Of a stretch of DNA of 8,531 bases, positions 1 through 6,666 are shown piece after piece. Every line of letters starts with the position of its first letter. Within the stretch, counting starts at the first letter, position 1. The translations under genes were made by a program, and so were the position numbers. The DNA is from Alphaproteobacteria bacterium (GTDB taxonomy: Bacteria; Pseudomonadota; Alphaproteobacteria; RF32; CAG-239), in NCBI GenBank assembly GCA_017645485.1, contig JAGCOI010000240.1, forward strand, positions 1 to 8,531, in the 5' to 3' direction. The notes below the pieces were generated by a model, which saw only the letters and a list, made by a program, of their open reading frames with translations, was not told where the DNA came from and did no database searches.

Positions 1-833
1 CAATTTTCAAAATAAGCTGCCATTATGTTTCCGACATTGTTTTGAATGCCATACTTCTTAGGCGACAGCCCTTGACCGAATCTTAATTTAACAGCATCTT
101 CAGCCGTTACAGCCAACGCCGCGATGTCGCGCAGCGGGGTTTGAATCGGCAAAAGAGAATCTTGCTGGCTACCTTCATACACCATATTTTTTAAATTTTC
201 CAGTAAAATCGTATCTTGAAGGCAAAAAAATCCGCATTTTGTGCGTCTTAGAGCGGTTAAATGACCGAAAGTATTGAGTTTTAAGGCAATATCACGCCCG
301 AGAGCCCGAATATATGTACCCTTTGAACAGGCAACTCTGAAACGAAAAGAATCTGCGGAAATTTGTTCTAAAAATTCAAGTGATTGAATAAAGACATTTC
401 TTGCCGGAACTTCAAAATCTTTGCCCTGACGTGCCAATGTATATGCACGCTCGCCGCCTATTTTAACGGCACAATAGGCAGGCGGTGTTTGTGTGATATT
501 TCCGAGAAAACAGGGCAATATATTTAAGATTTCTTCTTTTTGCGGAATTGGACCGCCCGTTTTGCAGACGGCACCTTCCGTATCGTCAGTGTTTGTCGAG
601 CTGCCGAATTTTAAGGTGAATTCATAAATTTTATCACCGTCTGTGACAAAGGGCAGAATTTTTGTTGCTTCACCGAAAGCAATCGGTAATACGCCCGTAG
701 CAAAAGGGTCTAACGTGCCGGCGTGACCGTTTTTGGCGGCATGAAACAGACGACGTGTGATATTAACGGCATCGGTGGAGCCCATGCCTTGCGGTTTATC
801 CAAAATAAGCCAACCGCTTATGTTTTCTTTCAT
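1..833 (-). CDS. truB: tRNA pseudouridine(55) synthase TruB, 3' end cut by window edge
   Basis: TruB converts uridine 55 in the T-loop of tRNAs to pseudouridine in the cytoplasm. The 277 codons present open with the family pattern WLILDKPQGMGST (residues 8-20), followed by the catalytic motif HAGTLDPFATG, in which Asp42 is the expected nucleophile. Further TruB signatures are KIGGERAYTLARQG near residues 122-135 and CSKGTYIRALGRDI near 168-181. The reading frame runs open to the left edge, so the C-terminus is missing; most TruB proteins are about 300 residues, so little is lost. An in-frame ATG three codons upstream (842) is an alternative start; neither start has a clear Shine-Dalgarno sequence. 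It lies 48-57 nt downstream of the TlpA-like gene on the same strand and is probably co-transcribed with it. The identification is firm; only the exact start is uncertain. Confidence 0.95.
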   Translation of the reverse strand, partial: MKENISGWLILDKPQGMGSTDAVNITRRLFHAAKNGHAGTLDPFATGVLPIAFGEATKILPFVTDGDKIYEFTLKFGSSTNTDDTEGAVCKTGGPIPQKEEILNILPCFLGNITQTPPAYCAVKIGGERAYTLARQGKDFEVPARNVFIQSLEFLEQISADSFRFRVACSKGTYIRALGRDIALKLNTFGHLTALRRTKCGFFCLQDTILLENLKNMVYEGSQQDSLLPIQTPLRDIAALAVTAEDAVKLRFGQGLSPKKYGIQNNVGNIMAAYFEN

Positions 834-890
834 ATTTTTCATAAATAAGATGTTTAACAGATATTTGAAAAAAAAGCAACAATCAAATAT

Positions 891-1421
891 TTAAGGTTTT
901 TGTAAAGATTTGATATATGCCAAAACACGCTTGTCTGCCCATTTGGCCGTTCCCCGAATGCGTCCGATTTCTTGTCCGTCTTCGTTGATTAAAACGGTGT
1001 GAGGGGTTGTGAAAATACCGAAATCAGCAGCTAATTCTCCTTTTTTATCGGTGTAAAATTCAACATCGGATGCACCGTATTTTTTTAAAAACAAACGTTG
1101 TTCGACGGCCGAGTGCCATTCCGATTTCGGCGAAATTAGGATTAAACGAATATTTTCAGGCAGGGCATTTTTGTAAAAAACATTTAAATCTTTCATTTCT
1201 TTAAGGCACGGTCCGCAATTTTTCGACCAGAATACGGCAACGACAAATTGCCCCTTAAAATCACCTAAAGAATATGATTTGCCGCTTTCGTGCATAATTT
1301 TGCGTTGGGGGGCATCTCTTGAATCGGCAAAAATATTCACAGCATTTTCTTTGGCTGAAACGATGTGCGTCAAGAACATCAGACTGACAGCAAAAAAGAC
1401 AATTTTAAAAATGTTTTTCAT
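891..1421 (-). CDS. TlpA-family thioredoxin-like thiol-disulfide protein, exported or membrane-anchored
   Basis: This 176-residue protein starts with a charged and then hydrophobic segment (about residues 4-22, ending VSA) that should act as a signal peptide or membrane anchor, placing the domain in the periplasm. The rest is a thioredoxin fold of the TlpA/ResA type: a 'FKGQFVVAVFWSKNCGPC' strand and active site with the CGPC motif at Cys69-Cys72, then a 'TTPHTVLI' segment with the cis-proline at Pro140 and 'DGQEIGRIRG' near residues 148-157. Such proteins reduce disulfides in envelope proteins, for example apocytochrome c, and need an electron donor such as DsbD/CcdA; no such partner or cytochrome maturation gene is visible here. 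An AGGA sequence lies about 12 nt before the ATG. It is divergent from the lipoprotein gene and followed by truB. The family is clear; the substrate is unknown. Confidence 0.9.
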   Translation of the reverse strand: MKNIFKIVFFAVSLMFLTHIVSAKENAVNIFADSRDAPQRKIMHESGKSYSLGDFKGQFVVAVFWSKNCGPCLKEMKDLNVFYKNALPENIRLILISPKSEWHSAVEQRLFLKKYGASDVEFYTDKKGELAADFGIFTTPHTVLINEDGQEIGRIRGTAKWADKRVLAYIKSLQKP

Positions 1422-1447
1422 CGTGTTTGAAATCCTAAAAATTATGC

Positions 1448-1477
1448 TTTACTTTTAAGTGTTGTTTTGAATATAAT
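1448..1477 (+). promoter_or_regulatory. candidate promoter of the lipoprotein/VWA/phosphatase/kinase gene run
   Basis: A perfect -10 hexamer TATAAT (1472-1477) lies 18 nt after a partial -35 TTTACT (1448-1453). Transcription would start near 1484, about 30 nt before the lipoprotein ATG, leaving room for the AAAAGG ribosome binding site at 1500-1505. This is the only obvious sigma-70-like site ahead of the plus-strand genes. In AT-rich DNA such matches also arise by chance. Confidence 0.4.
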
Positions 1478-1497
1478 CAATATTAACAGACTTACAA
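1470..1497 (-). promoter_or_regulatory. candidate promoter of the TlpA-like gene and truB
   Basis: Read on the minus strand, TTGTAA (1492-1497) and TATATT (1470-1475) are separated by 16 nt, a sigma-70-like arrangement about 50 nt upstream of the TlpA-like start. It overlaps the proposed plus-strand promoter, so the two directions may compete. Evidence is by eye only. Confidence 0.3.
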
Positions 1498-1514
1498 TAA
1501 AAAGGTTAAAAATT

Positions 1515-1640
1515 ATGAAACAAATGCTAAAATTGTTGCTTTTGCTCGGATTTGTGTTGAGTGTTTCGGCATGCGGTAAAATCTCGGATCCGAAACCTGT
1601 CGAAAACAGCGGCTACCCGCATGTGTATCCGAGAAATTGA
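1515..1640 (+). CDS. 41-residue lipoprotein, LptM/YifL-like
   Basis: The frame encodes a 41-residue peptide with a lysine-bearing N-terminus, a leucine-rich hydrophobic core (residues 5-17) and a lipobox VSAC ending at Cys20, so signal peptidase II should cleave before Cys20 and leave a lipidated 22-residue tail. The tail (CGKISDPKPVENSGYPHVYPRN) has the 'CGxxxxP...YPxxYPR' look of the small lipoproteins that sit beside argH and lysA in many alphaproteobacteria, and resembles E. coli LptM (YifL), which helps assemble the LPS translocon. An AAAAGG ribosome binding site lies 9 nt before the ATG. It ends 10 nt before the VWA gene and is probably first in the operon. Whether it is truly functionally LptM cannot be decided from so short a sequence; the lipobox itself is clear. 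Confidence 0.8.
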   Translation: MKQMLKLLLLLGFVLSVSACGKISDPKPVENSGYPHVYPRN

Positions 1641-1644
1641 GAGG
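1640..1644 (+). promoter_or_regulatory. ribosome binding site of the VWA gene
   Basis: AGAGG sits 6 nt before the ATG at 1651 and overlaps the last base of the lipoprotein stop codon. It fixes the VWA start and suggests that translation of the two genes is coupled. Confidence 0.6.
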
Positions 1645-1650
1645 TAAATT

Positions 1651-2340
1651 ATGGACGATACAAACAATATTTCAAATGATATGATTCCCTACGTGGAATT
1701 TGCCGATAATGCCAATGAACGGACACCATGCGTTTTGGTGCTTGATTGTTCGGGCTCTATGCGCGGGGAACCGATTAAACAACTAAACGTCGGCTTGCAG
1801 GCTCTTGAAAAAGAATTGAAAGAAGATATAGATGCCTCATCGCGTGTGCAAATTTTGATTATTAAAGCATGCGGTAAAGAAGATGAGGCTGTTGTGGCGT
1901 CCGATTGGGTTGATGCTATGGATTTTACGGCACCTGTTATGGAAGCCGGCGGCTTAACACCGCTTGGAAAAGCAGTGCATCTTGCCTTGAAAAAAATTGA
2001 AGATCAAAAAGAATTATATGATTCTTGCGGTGTCAGTTCAAAACGTCCGTGGATTTTTTTGGTCAGTGACGGGGAGCCGACGGATTACGGTTGGGAACAG
2101 GCAGCTCAAGAATGTTTGGAAGCGCAAAAAAATAAAAAGGTTATTGTTCATGCTATCGGAACGCAGGGCGCAAATATGGAAAAACTGGCCAAGTTTTCAA
2201 TGATGCCGCCGAAGCGTTTGGTCGGTTTGAAATTTACCGAATTTTTCTTATGGCTCAGCCGGAGTGTTTCGTGCGTTTCAAAGGCTGCGCCGCATGCAGA
2301 TGATTTATTGAAAGATATCAATGCCTGGAATGAAGAATAA
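1651..2340 (+). CDS. von Willebrand factor A domain protein, YegL/TerY-like
   Basis: The 229-residue protein is essentially one VWA domain with an intact metal-ion-dependent adhesion site: DCSGS at residues 32-36, Thr103 in 'GGLTPLG', and Asp140 in 'VSDGEPTD'. No signal peptide is seen, so it should be cytoplasmic. The sequence follows E. coli YegL and TerY closely, including 'PCVLVLDCSGSM', 'RPWIFLVSDG', 'AIGTQGANMEKLA' and the end region 'LKFTEFFLWLS'. Family members act as Mg-dependent protein-binding adaptors linked to a PP2C phosphatase and a kinase. Exactly those two genes follow, the first overlapping this gene by 20 nt. The start is supported by AGAGG 6 nt upstream. The domain is certain; the bound partner is inferred from context. 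Confidence 0.93.
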   Translation: MDDTNNISNDMIPYVEFADNANERTPCVLVLDCSGSMRGEPIKQLNVGLQALEKELKEDIDASSRVQILIIKACGKEDEAVVASDWVDAMDFTAPVMEAGGLTPLGKAVHLALKKIEDQKELYDSCGVSSKRPWIFLVSDGEPTDYGWEQAAQECLEAQKNKKVIVHAIGTQGANMEKLAKFSMMPPKRLVGLKFTEFFLWLSRSVSCVSKAAPHADDLLKDINAWNEE

Positions 2341-3079
2341 TGACACATTTAAGATAGTGGCGGTTACGACCGTGGGTACCTATCATAAAGCAAAAGGCTT
2401 TAGGGGGCAGGATTTTTTTGCCAGCAAGCAAAATAAACGTCGTGTCGTTGCGGTTGTTTCTGATGGTGCGGGTTCTGCCAAATACGGTAAAATAGGTGCA
2501 AAATGTGTGTGTGAAAAAATGTGTGATATTCTCTTGAAAGCGGATTTTACGCAAATACGCCAGAATATTATTAATGCGGTTGATGCAACGCGTGATGAAT
2601 TAATGATACACCGTTTGAATAAAACAAAAGACGAAAACGGATTACTTGATTTTTCGGCAACACTTATAGGTGCGGTCTATCAAGACGGAAAGGGTGTGTT
2701 TTTTCATATAGGGGACGGTGCCGGTATAGCTTTATTTGAAAAGCCAACGCATCAAGCCGTTATTTCGGAACCTGAAAACGGGATTTTTGCGAGTGAAACG
2801 TTCTTTTATACCATGGATGATTGGAAAGACAGTTTACGTTTTACGCCTTTTAACGGTGCCCAAAGTTTGTTTTTAATGACGGACGGAGTGACGTGTTTTG
2901 CCTTAAAAAACAATGAAAATACTTTGGAAAAAGATTTTATCGGGCCTATTAATCGGTTTTTAAGACAGGAAAAAGATACGGCGAGAGCAACAAGAGCATT
3001 GAAAAATACCCTTGAAACACCGAAAGCCTGTCGATTGAGCGCAGATGATAAAACGCTGATGTGGGTAGGCTTAAAATGA
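2321..3079 (+). CDS. PP2C-type serine/threonine protein phosphatase, YegK-like
   Basis: This 252-residue protein carries the metal-binding aspartates of the PP2C family: 'GQD' at residues 29-31, 'VVSDGAGSAKYGKIGA' with Asp48-Gly49, 'IGDGAG' at 131-136, 'LMTDGVT' with Asp188, and a closing 'SADDKTLMWVGLK' with Asp242-Asp243. The motif order matches the short stand-alone phosphatases found next to YegI-like kinases and TerY-like VWA proteins. It should remove phosphate from Ser/Thr in a cytoplasmic setting, most likely from the neighbouring kinase or its targets. The gene starts inside the 3' end of the VWA gene and overlaps the kinase gene through an ATGA. A second in-frame ATG at 2330 is possible and would shorten the product by three residues; the upstream one has a slightly better AAAGA-like ribosome site. 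Confidence 0.92.
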   Translation: MPGMKNNDTFKIVAVTTVGTYHKAKGFRGQDFFASKQNKRRVVAVVSDGAGSAKYGKIGAKCVCEKMCDILLKADFTQIRQNIINAVDATRDELMIHRLNKTKDENGLLDFSATLIGAVYQDGKGVFFHIGDGAGIALFEKPTHQAVISEPENGIFASETFFYTMDDWKDSLRFTPFNGAQSLFLMTDGVTCFALKNNENTLEKDFIGPINRFLRQEKDTARATRALKNTLETPKACRLSADDKTLMWVGLK

Positions 3080-4518
3080 GTGAATTTTTGGTGTATAATG
3101 CTATTTTCGGTGACGGGCATTTTGAACGCATTGCGTTAGGCAATATGCTCAACAAAGGCGGGGCTGCCGGTAAAATATATGCGTGTCCGATGTATCCGGA
3201 TATGGTCGCCAAAATATTTCATGACAGAAGCAAAAGCAAAACCAATCGGCAAAAATTAGAGGCGATGATTCAAAATAAGCCGAATATTCCGATAAGGGAA
3301 GAAAACGGTAAAAAATATGTGCAAATTGCATGGCCGGAAGCCGTATTGGAAGATGATGAAGGTTTTTGTACGGGCTATTTGATGCCTCTTATCAATACAG
3401 ATGAAGCTGTATCTTTAGACCATTTAATGCAAAAAGCGGTGCGCCAGAAAGAGCATTTAAGCGAAAAATATACCGATCGTTTAACGGCGGCCTTAAATGT
3501 TACGGGTATGGTTATGGCTTTGCATCAATGCGGGCATCATATTGTTGACTTAAAACCGGCAAATGTTTCGGTTTATAAAGATAATATGTTTGTGGCTATA
3601 TATGATTGTGACGGTTTTTCAATTAACGGGCAATCGGCAAGGTATCCGGCAGAATTTGTCAGTGAAGAATATATTTATCCGGAAGGTATGCACGAAAATC
3701 CGGAAGATATGGGCGAAGAGCAGGATAAATTTGCGCTTGCCGTGATTATTTTTAAGCTTTTAAATAACGGCATACACCCGTTTTCGGGAACGCTTCGCAA
3801 CAAAGAAGACGAAAAAACGGATATTCAGACACGCATTGAGCAATATCATTATGCGTATGGTATGTGGCCGGATAAATATCAGGCACCGCATCCGTACAGT
3901 ATGCATGAGTATTTCGATAAATCAACGCTTGATATGTTTGAAAGAGCGTTTTCAAAAAACGGCAAAAGGCCGACGGCAAAAGAATGGTTTCAACATTTGA
4001 ACTATTTGGGTACAATATTACAACCGTGCAAAAAAGATAAAAATCACGTCTATTTTACAAACAAAGGTTGCGGCTTGTGTGCGGTGGAGCAAAAATTTAA
4101 ACTGAAGCTGTCGGATGTTGCCAAAGAAAAACAAGAACAACAAAAAGTCAGAGGGTTCGGCATAAGTAATTTAACAAGCGAAAAAACGCGAACTTTCAAG
4201 CAGATGAAACAACAAGCATTAAACAGGTTAAATAAATTGGCCGTATTGTTGTGTGCGGTGCATTTGGGTTTGTGGACCATATTGCCGATTTATGTTGCGA
4301 AATTCAAAGATGTTGTATCATCACGAGGATATTTTTTACAGTTGTTGGTCGGTGTTTTAATCTTAAAAGCGGTGTTTGTTTTTTTAAATAAAATGCAAAC
4401 GTTTTTACCGTTGTTACAAAATGCGGCACTTTTATATATGCTTAAATTATATGCCGTATTTAATGCGGTTGTTTGCTTTTTTGTTGTAAACGGTATCGGT
4501 TGGACATTGCTCAGGTAG
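3076..4518 (+). CDS. Ser/Thr-kinase-like protein with Zn-knuckle and C-terminal membrane segments, YegI-like
   Basis: The 480-residue product begins with a protein kinase domain (about 20-315): glycine loop 'GGAAGKIY' (28-35), ATP lysine Lys46 in 'MVAKIF', catalytic 'IVDLKPANV' with Asp158 and Asn163, and metal-binding 'YDCDGF' with Asp177, in place of DFG. The HRD arginine is a valine, as in other non-RD kinases. Next comes a Cys/His group (Cys318, His324, Cys332, Cys335) resembling a zinc ribbon, a charged lysine/glutamine-rich stretch (340-387), and hydrophobic segments at about 388-408, 418-438 and 449-475. E. coli YegI carries a helix-hairpin-helix region instead, which I do not see here. 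The ATG at 3076 forms an ATGA overlap with the phosphatase stop, so I prefer it to an upstream in-frame GTG at 3061. Kinase activity is inferred from conserved residues; the substrate is unknown. Confidence 0.9.
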   Translation: MSEFLVYNAIFGDGHFERIALGNMLNKGGAAGKIYACPMYPDMVAKIFHDRSKSKTNRQKLEAMIQNKPNIPIREENGKKYVQIAWPEAVLEDDEGFCTGYLMPLINTDEAVSLDHLMQKAVRQKEHLSEKYTDRLTAALNVTGMVMALHQCGHHIVDLKPANVSVYKDNMFVAIYDCDGFSINGQSARYPAEFVSEEYIYPEGMHENPEDMGEEQDKFALAVIIFKLLNNGIHPFSGTLRNKEDEKTDIQTRIEQYHYAYGMWPDKYQAPHPYSMHEYFDKSTLDMFERAFSKNGKRPTAKEWFQHLNYLGTILQPCKKDKNHVYFTNKGCGLCAVEQKFKLKLSDVAKEKQEQQKVRGFGISNLTSEKTRTFKQMKQQALNRLNKLAVLLCAVHLGLWTILPIYVAKFKDVVSSRGYFLQLLVGVLILKAVFVFLNKMQTFLPLLQNAALLYMLKLYAVFNAVVCFFVVNGIGWTLLR

Positions 4519-4543
4519 TTGATAAAGGTTTGAAAATTAGATT

Positions 4544-5404
4544 ATGACGGTTTTGGCTTTTTTCACGGCAATTATGTTGATTTTATTATCGGTTGCAAAA
4601 CCTTTGGTTTATAAACCGGTTGCGCAAAAATACGATTTTGGTTTTTCAGCTGCCATAATGGCTTATTGGATTGCCTTTTTTGTGGCCTTGACACTGCCTT
4701 TTATGGGCGGAAGGATTGTTGATATATGGCCGGTTATAAAAGAAAATCCGAAGTTTTTTGTTTTAACGCTTTTAAAAGGGGTGCTTGCATGGTATGCCGT
4801 GAAATTCGGGCAGATGGTTAATAAAGACAGCACGTCTTCATCACAATTTTTTCCGTTTATTTCGCTGGCTTTGGCTTCACTGATGCTTAATGTATTTTTT
4901 TCGGAAAATCTTAAGCAATTACAATTGTTTTGTATCGTAGCACTCGGTGTGTTGGGTGTCTTTTTTTGTGCGTCGGGAGATACCGCGCAAATGAGCAAAA
5001 AATGGAAAATCAGTTTTATGATTGCGATTTTTTTCTCGGCGGCATGCCCGATAACGGACCATATATGTATTAGGCAGATAGGGTGGTATCCTTATTTTGT
5101 TTTTTCGAATATGTTTATGCTCGTCATGGCCTGTATGCGTAAAACATTTGTGCATGATTTGAAGGTGGCGTTTACAACCAAAGATGCCATCAGAGCCGGC
5201 TTTTTTATTATGTTGCTTGAAGTGACGATTATCAGTTCGTGTATTACCATTATGCCGGTGTCTCTTGTGAATTTTTTCAGGCGGCTTGCCGCACCGATTG
5301 TGATGGTTTATTCTGCTTTTAAATTTAAGGAAAGAACTGTCAAAAATCAGCTGATATTCGGAGTGCTCGCATTGTTGTTTGCTTTGCCGATTATTTTAGG
5401 ATGA
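4544..5404 (+). CDS. EamA/DMT-superfamily transporter
   Basis: The 286-residue protein is almost entirely hydrophobic, with about ten predicted membrane segments in two halves (near 3-22, 35-54, 70-86, 102-119, 126-143, 154-171, 182-198, 215-235, 240-257 and 267-285). Length, ten-segment layout and the ending 'RRLAAPIVMVYSAFKFKERT' followed by a last hydrophobic helix fit the EamA branch of the drug/metabolite transporters. These carry small metabolites across the inner membrane; nothing here identifies the substrate. It starts 25 nt after the kinase stop, with only a weak AAAGG element about 15 nt upstream, and ends 16 nt before the cca start, so it is probably in the same operon. Family assignment is fairly safe; function is open. 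Confidence 0.82.
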   Translation: MTVLAFFTAIMLILLSVAKPLVYKPVAQKYDFGFSAAIMAYWIAFFVALTLPFMGGRIVDIWPVIKENPKFFVLTLLKGVLAWYAVKFGQMVNKDSTSSSQFFPFISLALASLMLNVFFSENLKQLQLFCIVALGVLGVFFCASGDTAQMSKKWKISFMIAIFFSAACPITDHICIRQIGWYPYFVFSNMFMLVMACMRKTFVHDLKVAFTTKDAIRAGFFIMLLEVTIISSCITIMPVSLVNFFRRLAAPIVMVYSAFKFKERTVKNQLIFGVLALLFALPIILG

Positions 5405-5408
5405 GATG

Positions 5409-5413
5409 AAGGG
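5409..5413 (+). promoter_or_regulatory. ribosome binding site that decides the cca start
   Basis: AAGGG lies 7 nt before the ATG at 5421. An in-frame ATG at 5406 overlaps this site and has no ribosome site of its own, so 5421 is the likelier start. The resulting MKIYKVGGAVRD N-terminus lines up with E. coli Cca. Confidence 0.75.
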
Positions 5414-5420
5414 CTTGAAA

Positions 5421-6665
5421 ATGAAAATATATAAAGTCGGCGGTGCCGTCAGAGATAAGATTTTAGGATTAAAAGCACATGACAACGATTATGTTGTTGT
5501 GGGGGCAACTCAAGATGAAATGTCGGCTTTGGGTTTTAAGGCCGTCGGAAAGGCTTTTCCGGTGTTTTTACACCCTCAAACGCACGAAGAATACGCTTTG
5601 GCACGAAAAGAGATTAAAACAGGCAACAAACATACGGATTTTGAATTTATCTTTACCCCTGATGTTACTTTAAGGGACGATTTGGAACGTCGGGATTTGA
5701 CATGCAATGCCATAGCCTTTGATGAAGAAAAAAAAGAATATATTGATTATTTTGAAGGGCAAAAAGATATTCAAAACAAAATTTTAAGGCATGTCAATGC
5801 CGAGCATTTTATAGAAGATCCGCTTCGGGTTTTAAGGGTTTGCCGGTTTGCGGCGCAACTTGATTTTGAAGTGGCCGATGAAACGCTTAAATTGTGTGAA
5901 AAAATGGTTTTAAGCGGGGCAATGGAAAATTTATCGGCGGAACGCATTTTTGAAGAATTAAAGAAAGCTTTGAAAGCCAAAAAAAGTTCTAAATTCTTTT
6001 TAATTTTAAGGCAAATCGGTGCATTAAAAGAAATTATGCCGGAAATTGAGGTGTTGTTTGATGTGCCCGAAAAAGAGCAATATCATCCCGAAAAAAATAC
6101 GGGCGGTCATGTGATGACGGCACTTGATACGGCAGCGGGAGTATCTGAACTTATTAAATTTGCGGTGCTGACGCATGATGTCGGTAAAGCTTTAACCGAC
6201 AAAAGTAAGTGGCCCTCGCATCACGGACATGCGGATTTGGCCTTAAAGCCGATTTTAGATTTGTGCAGGCGTTTGAAGATGCCTAATATTTATAAGGATT
6301 TTGCACTTAAAGCAGCCAAATATCATATGAAATATTTTGATATTTTTGAAATGCGACCGCGCAAAATTTATGATTTAATCAGTGCTTTTATTATCGGGCA
6401 CAAATCTTATCTTGAAGAATATATTGAAGTTTGTCGCGCGGATTTTGAAGGTTCGGCCTGTCAAAACAGGGCGGAAGGCCGACAAATTTTTGAGGCAAAA
6501 GCTTTGTTTTTAAGAAAAGCCAAGGCACTTTTAGAGGAAATTAAAGCTTCCGATATGCCGGACTTTGAAAAAGTGCCGCATGATGAAACATTCGGCACAA
6601 AATTACGCGAATATAAAATTCGGCTTTTGACGGACTTTATGAAAAATAACACATTTTGTGTGTGA
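5421..6665 (+). CDS. cca: CCA-adding enzyme (tRNA nucleotidyltransferase) with HD domain
   Basis: Cca adds or repairs the CCA end of tRNAs from CTP and ATP without a template. The 414-residue product closely follows E. coli Cca (about 412 residues). It has the nucleotide-binding 'KVGGAVRD' (5-12), catalytic Asp21 and Asp23 in 'HDNDYVVVG', 'FPVFLHPQTHEEYALAR' (46-62), 'ERRDLTCNA' with the base-selecting RRD motif (90-92), and 'EDPLRVLRVCRFAA' (132-145). The C-terminal HD phosphohydrolase domain is present: His224 in 'YHPEKNTGGH', 'THDVGK' with His252-Asp253, and 'KWPSHHGH'. In E. coli this domain gives phosphatase and phosphodiesterase activity. It is the last gene of the plus-strand run and ends one base from the convergent repeat-protein gene. 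Confidence 0.96.
   Translation: MKIYKVGGAVRDKILGLKAHDNDYVVVGATQDEMSALGFKAVGKAFPVFLHPQTHEEYALARKEIKTGNKHTDFEFIFTPDVTLRDDLERRDLTCNAIAFDEEKKEYIDYFEGQKDIQNKILRHVNAEHFIEDPLRVLRVCRFAAQLDFEVADETLKLCEKMVLSGAMENLSAERIFEELKKALKAKKSSKFFLILRQIGALKEIMPEIEVLFDVPEKEQYHPEKNTGGHVMTALDTAAGVSELIKFAVLTHDVGKALTDKSKWPSHHGHADLALKPILDLCRRLKMPNIYKDFALKAAKYHMKYFDIFEMRPRKIYDLISAFIIGHKSYLEEYIEVCRADFEGSACQNRAEGRQIFEAKALFLRKAKALLEEIKASDMPDFEKVPHDETFGTKLREYKIRLLTDFMKNNTFCV
6642..6661 (-). terminator. weak candidate terminator for the repeat-protein gene
   Basis: On the minus strand, just after the stop of the repeat-protein gene, ACACA and TGTGT can form a 5-bp hairpin with a 3-nt loop (6649-6661), followed by TATTTTT. 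It lies inside the 3' end of cca. The stem is short and AT-rich, so this is only a possibility. No better terminator is seen between the two convergent genes. Confidence 0.3.
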
Positions 6666-6666
6666 T

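Noticed and set aside
3061..3075. GTG at 3061 as start of the kinase gene
   Set aside because: The ATG at 3076 gives a typical ATGA stop-start overlap with the phosphatase gene; the GTG adds five residues without support.
5406..5420. Upstream in-frame ATG as start of cca
   Set aside because: It overlaps the AAGGG ribosome site that serves the ATG at 5421, and the extra five residues have no counterpart in E. coli Cca.
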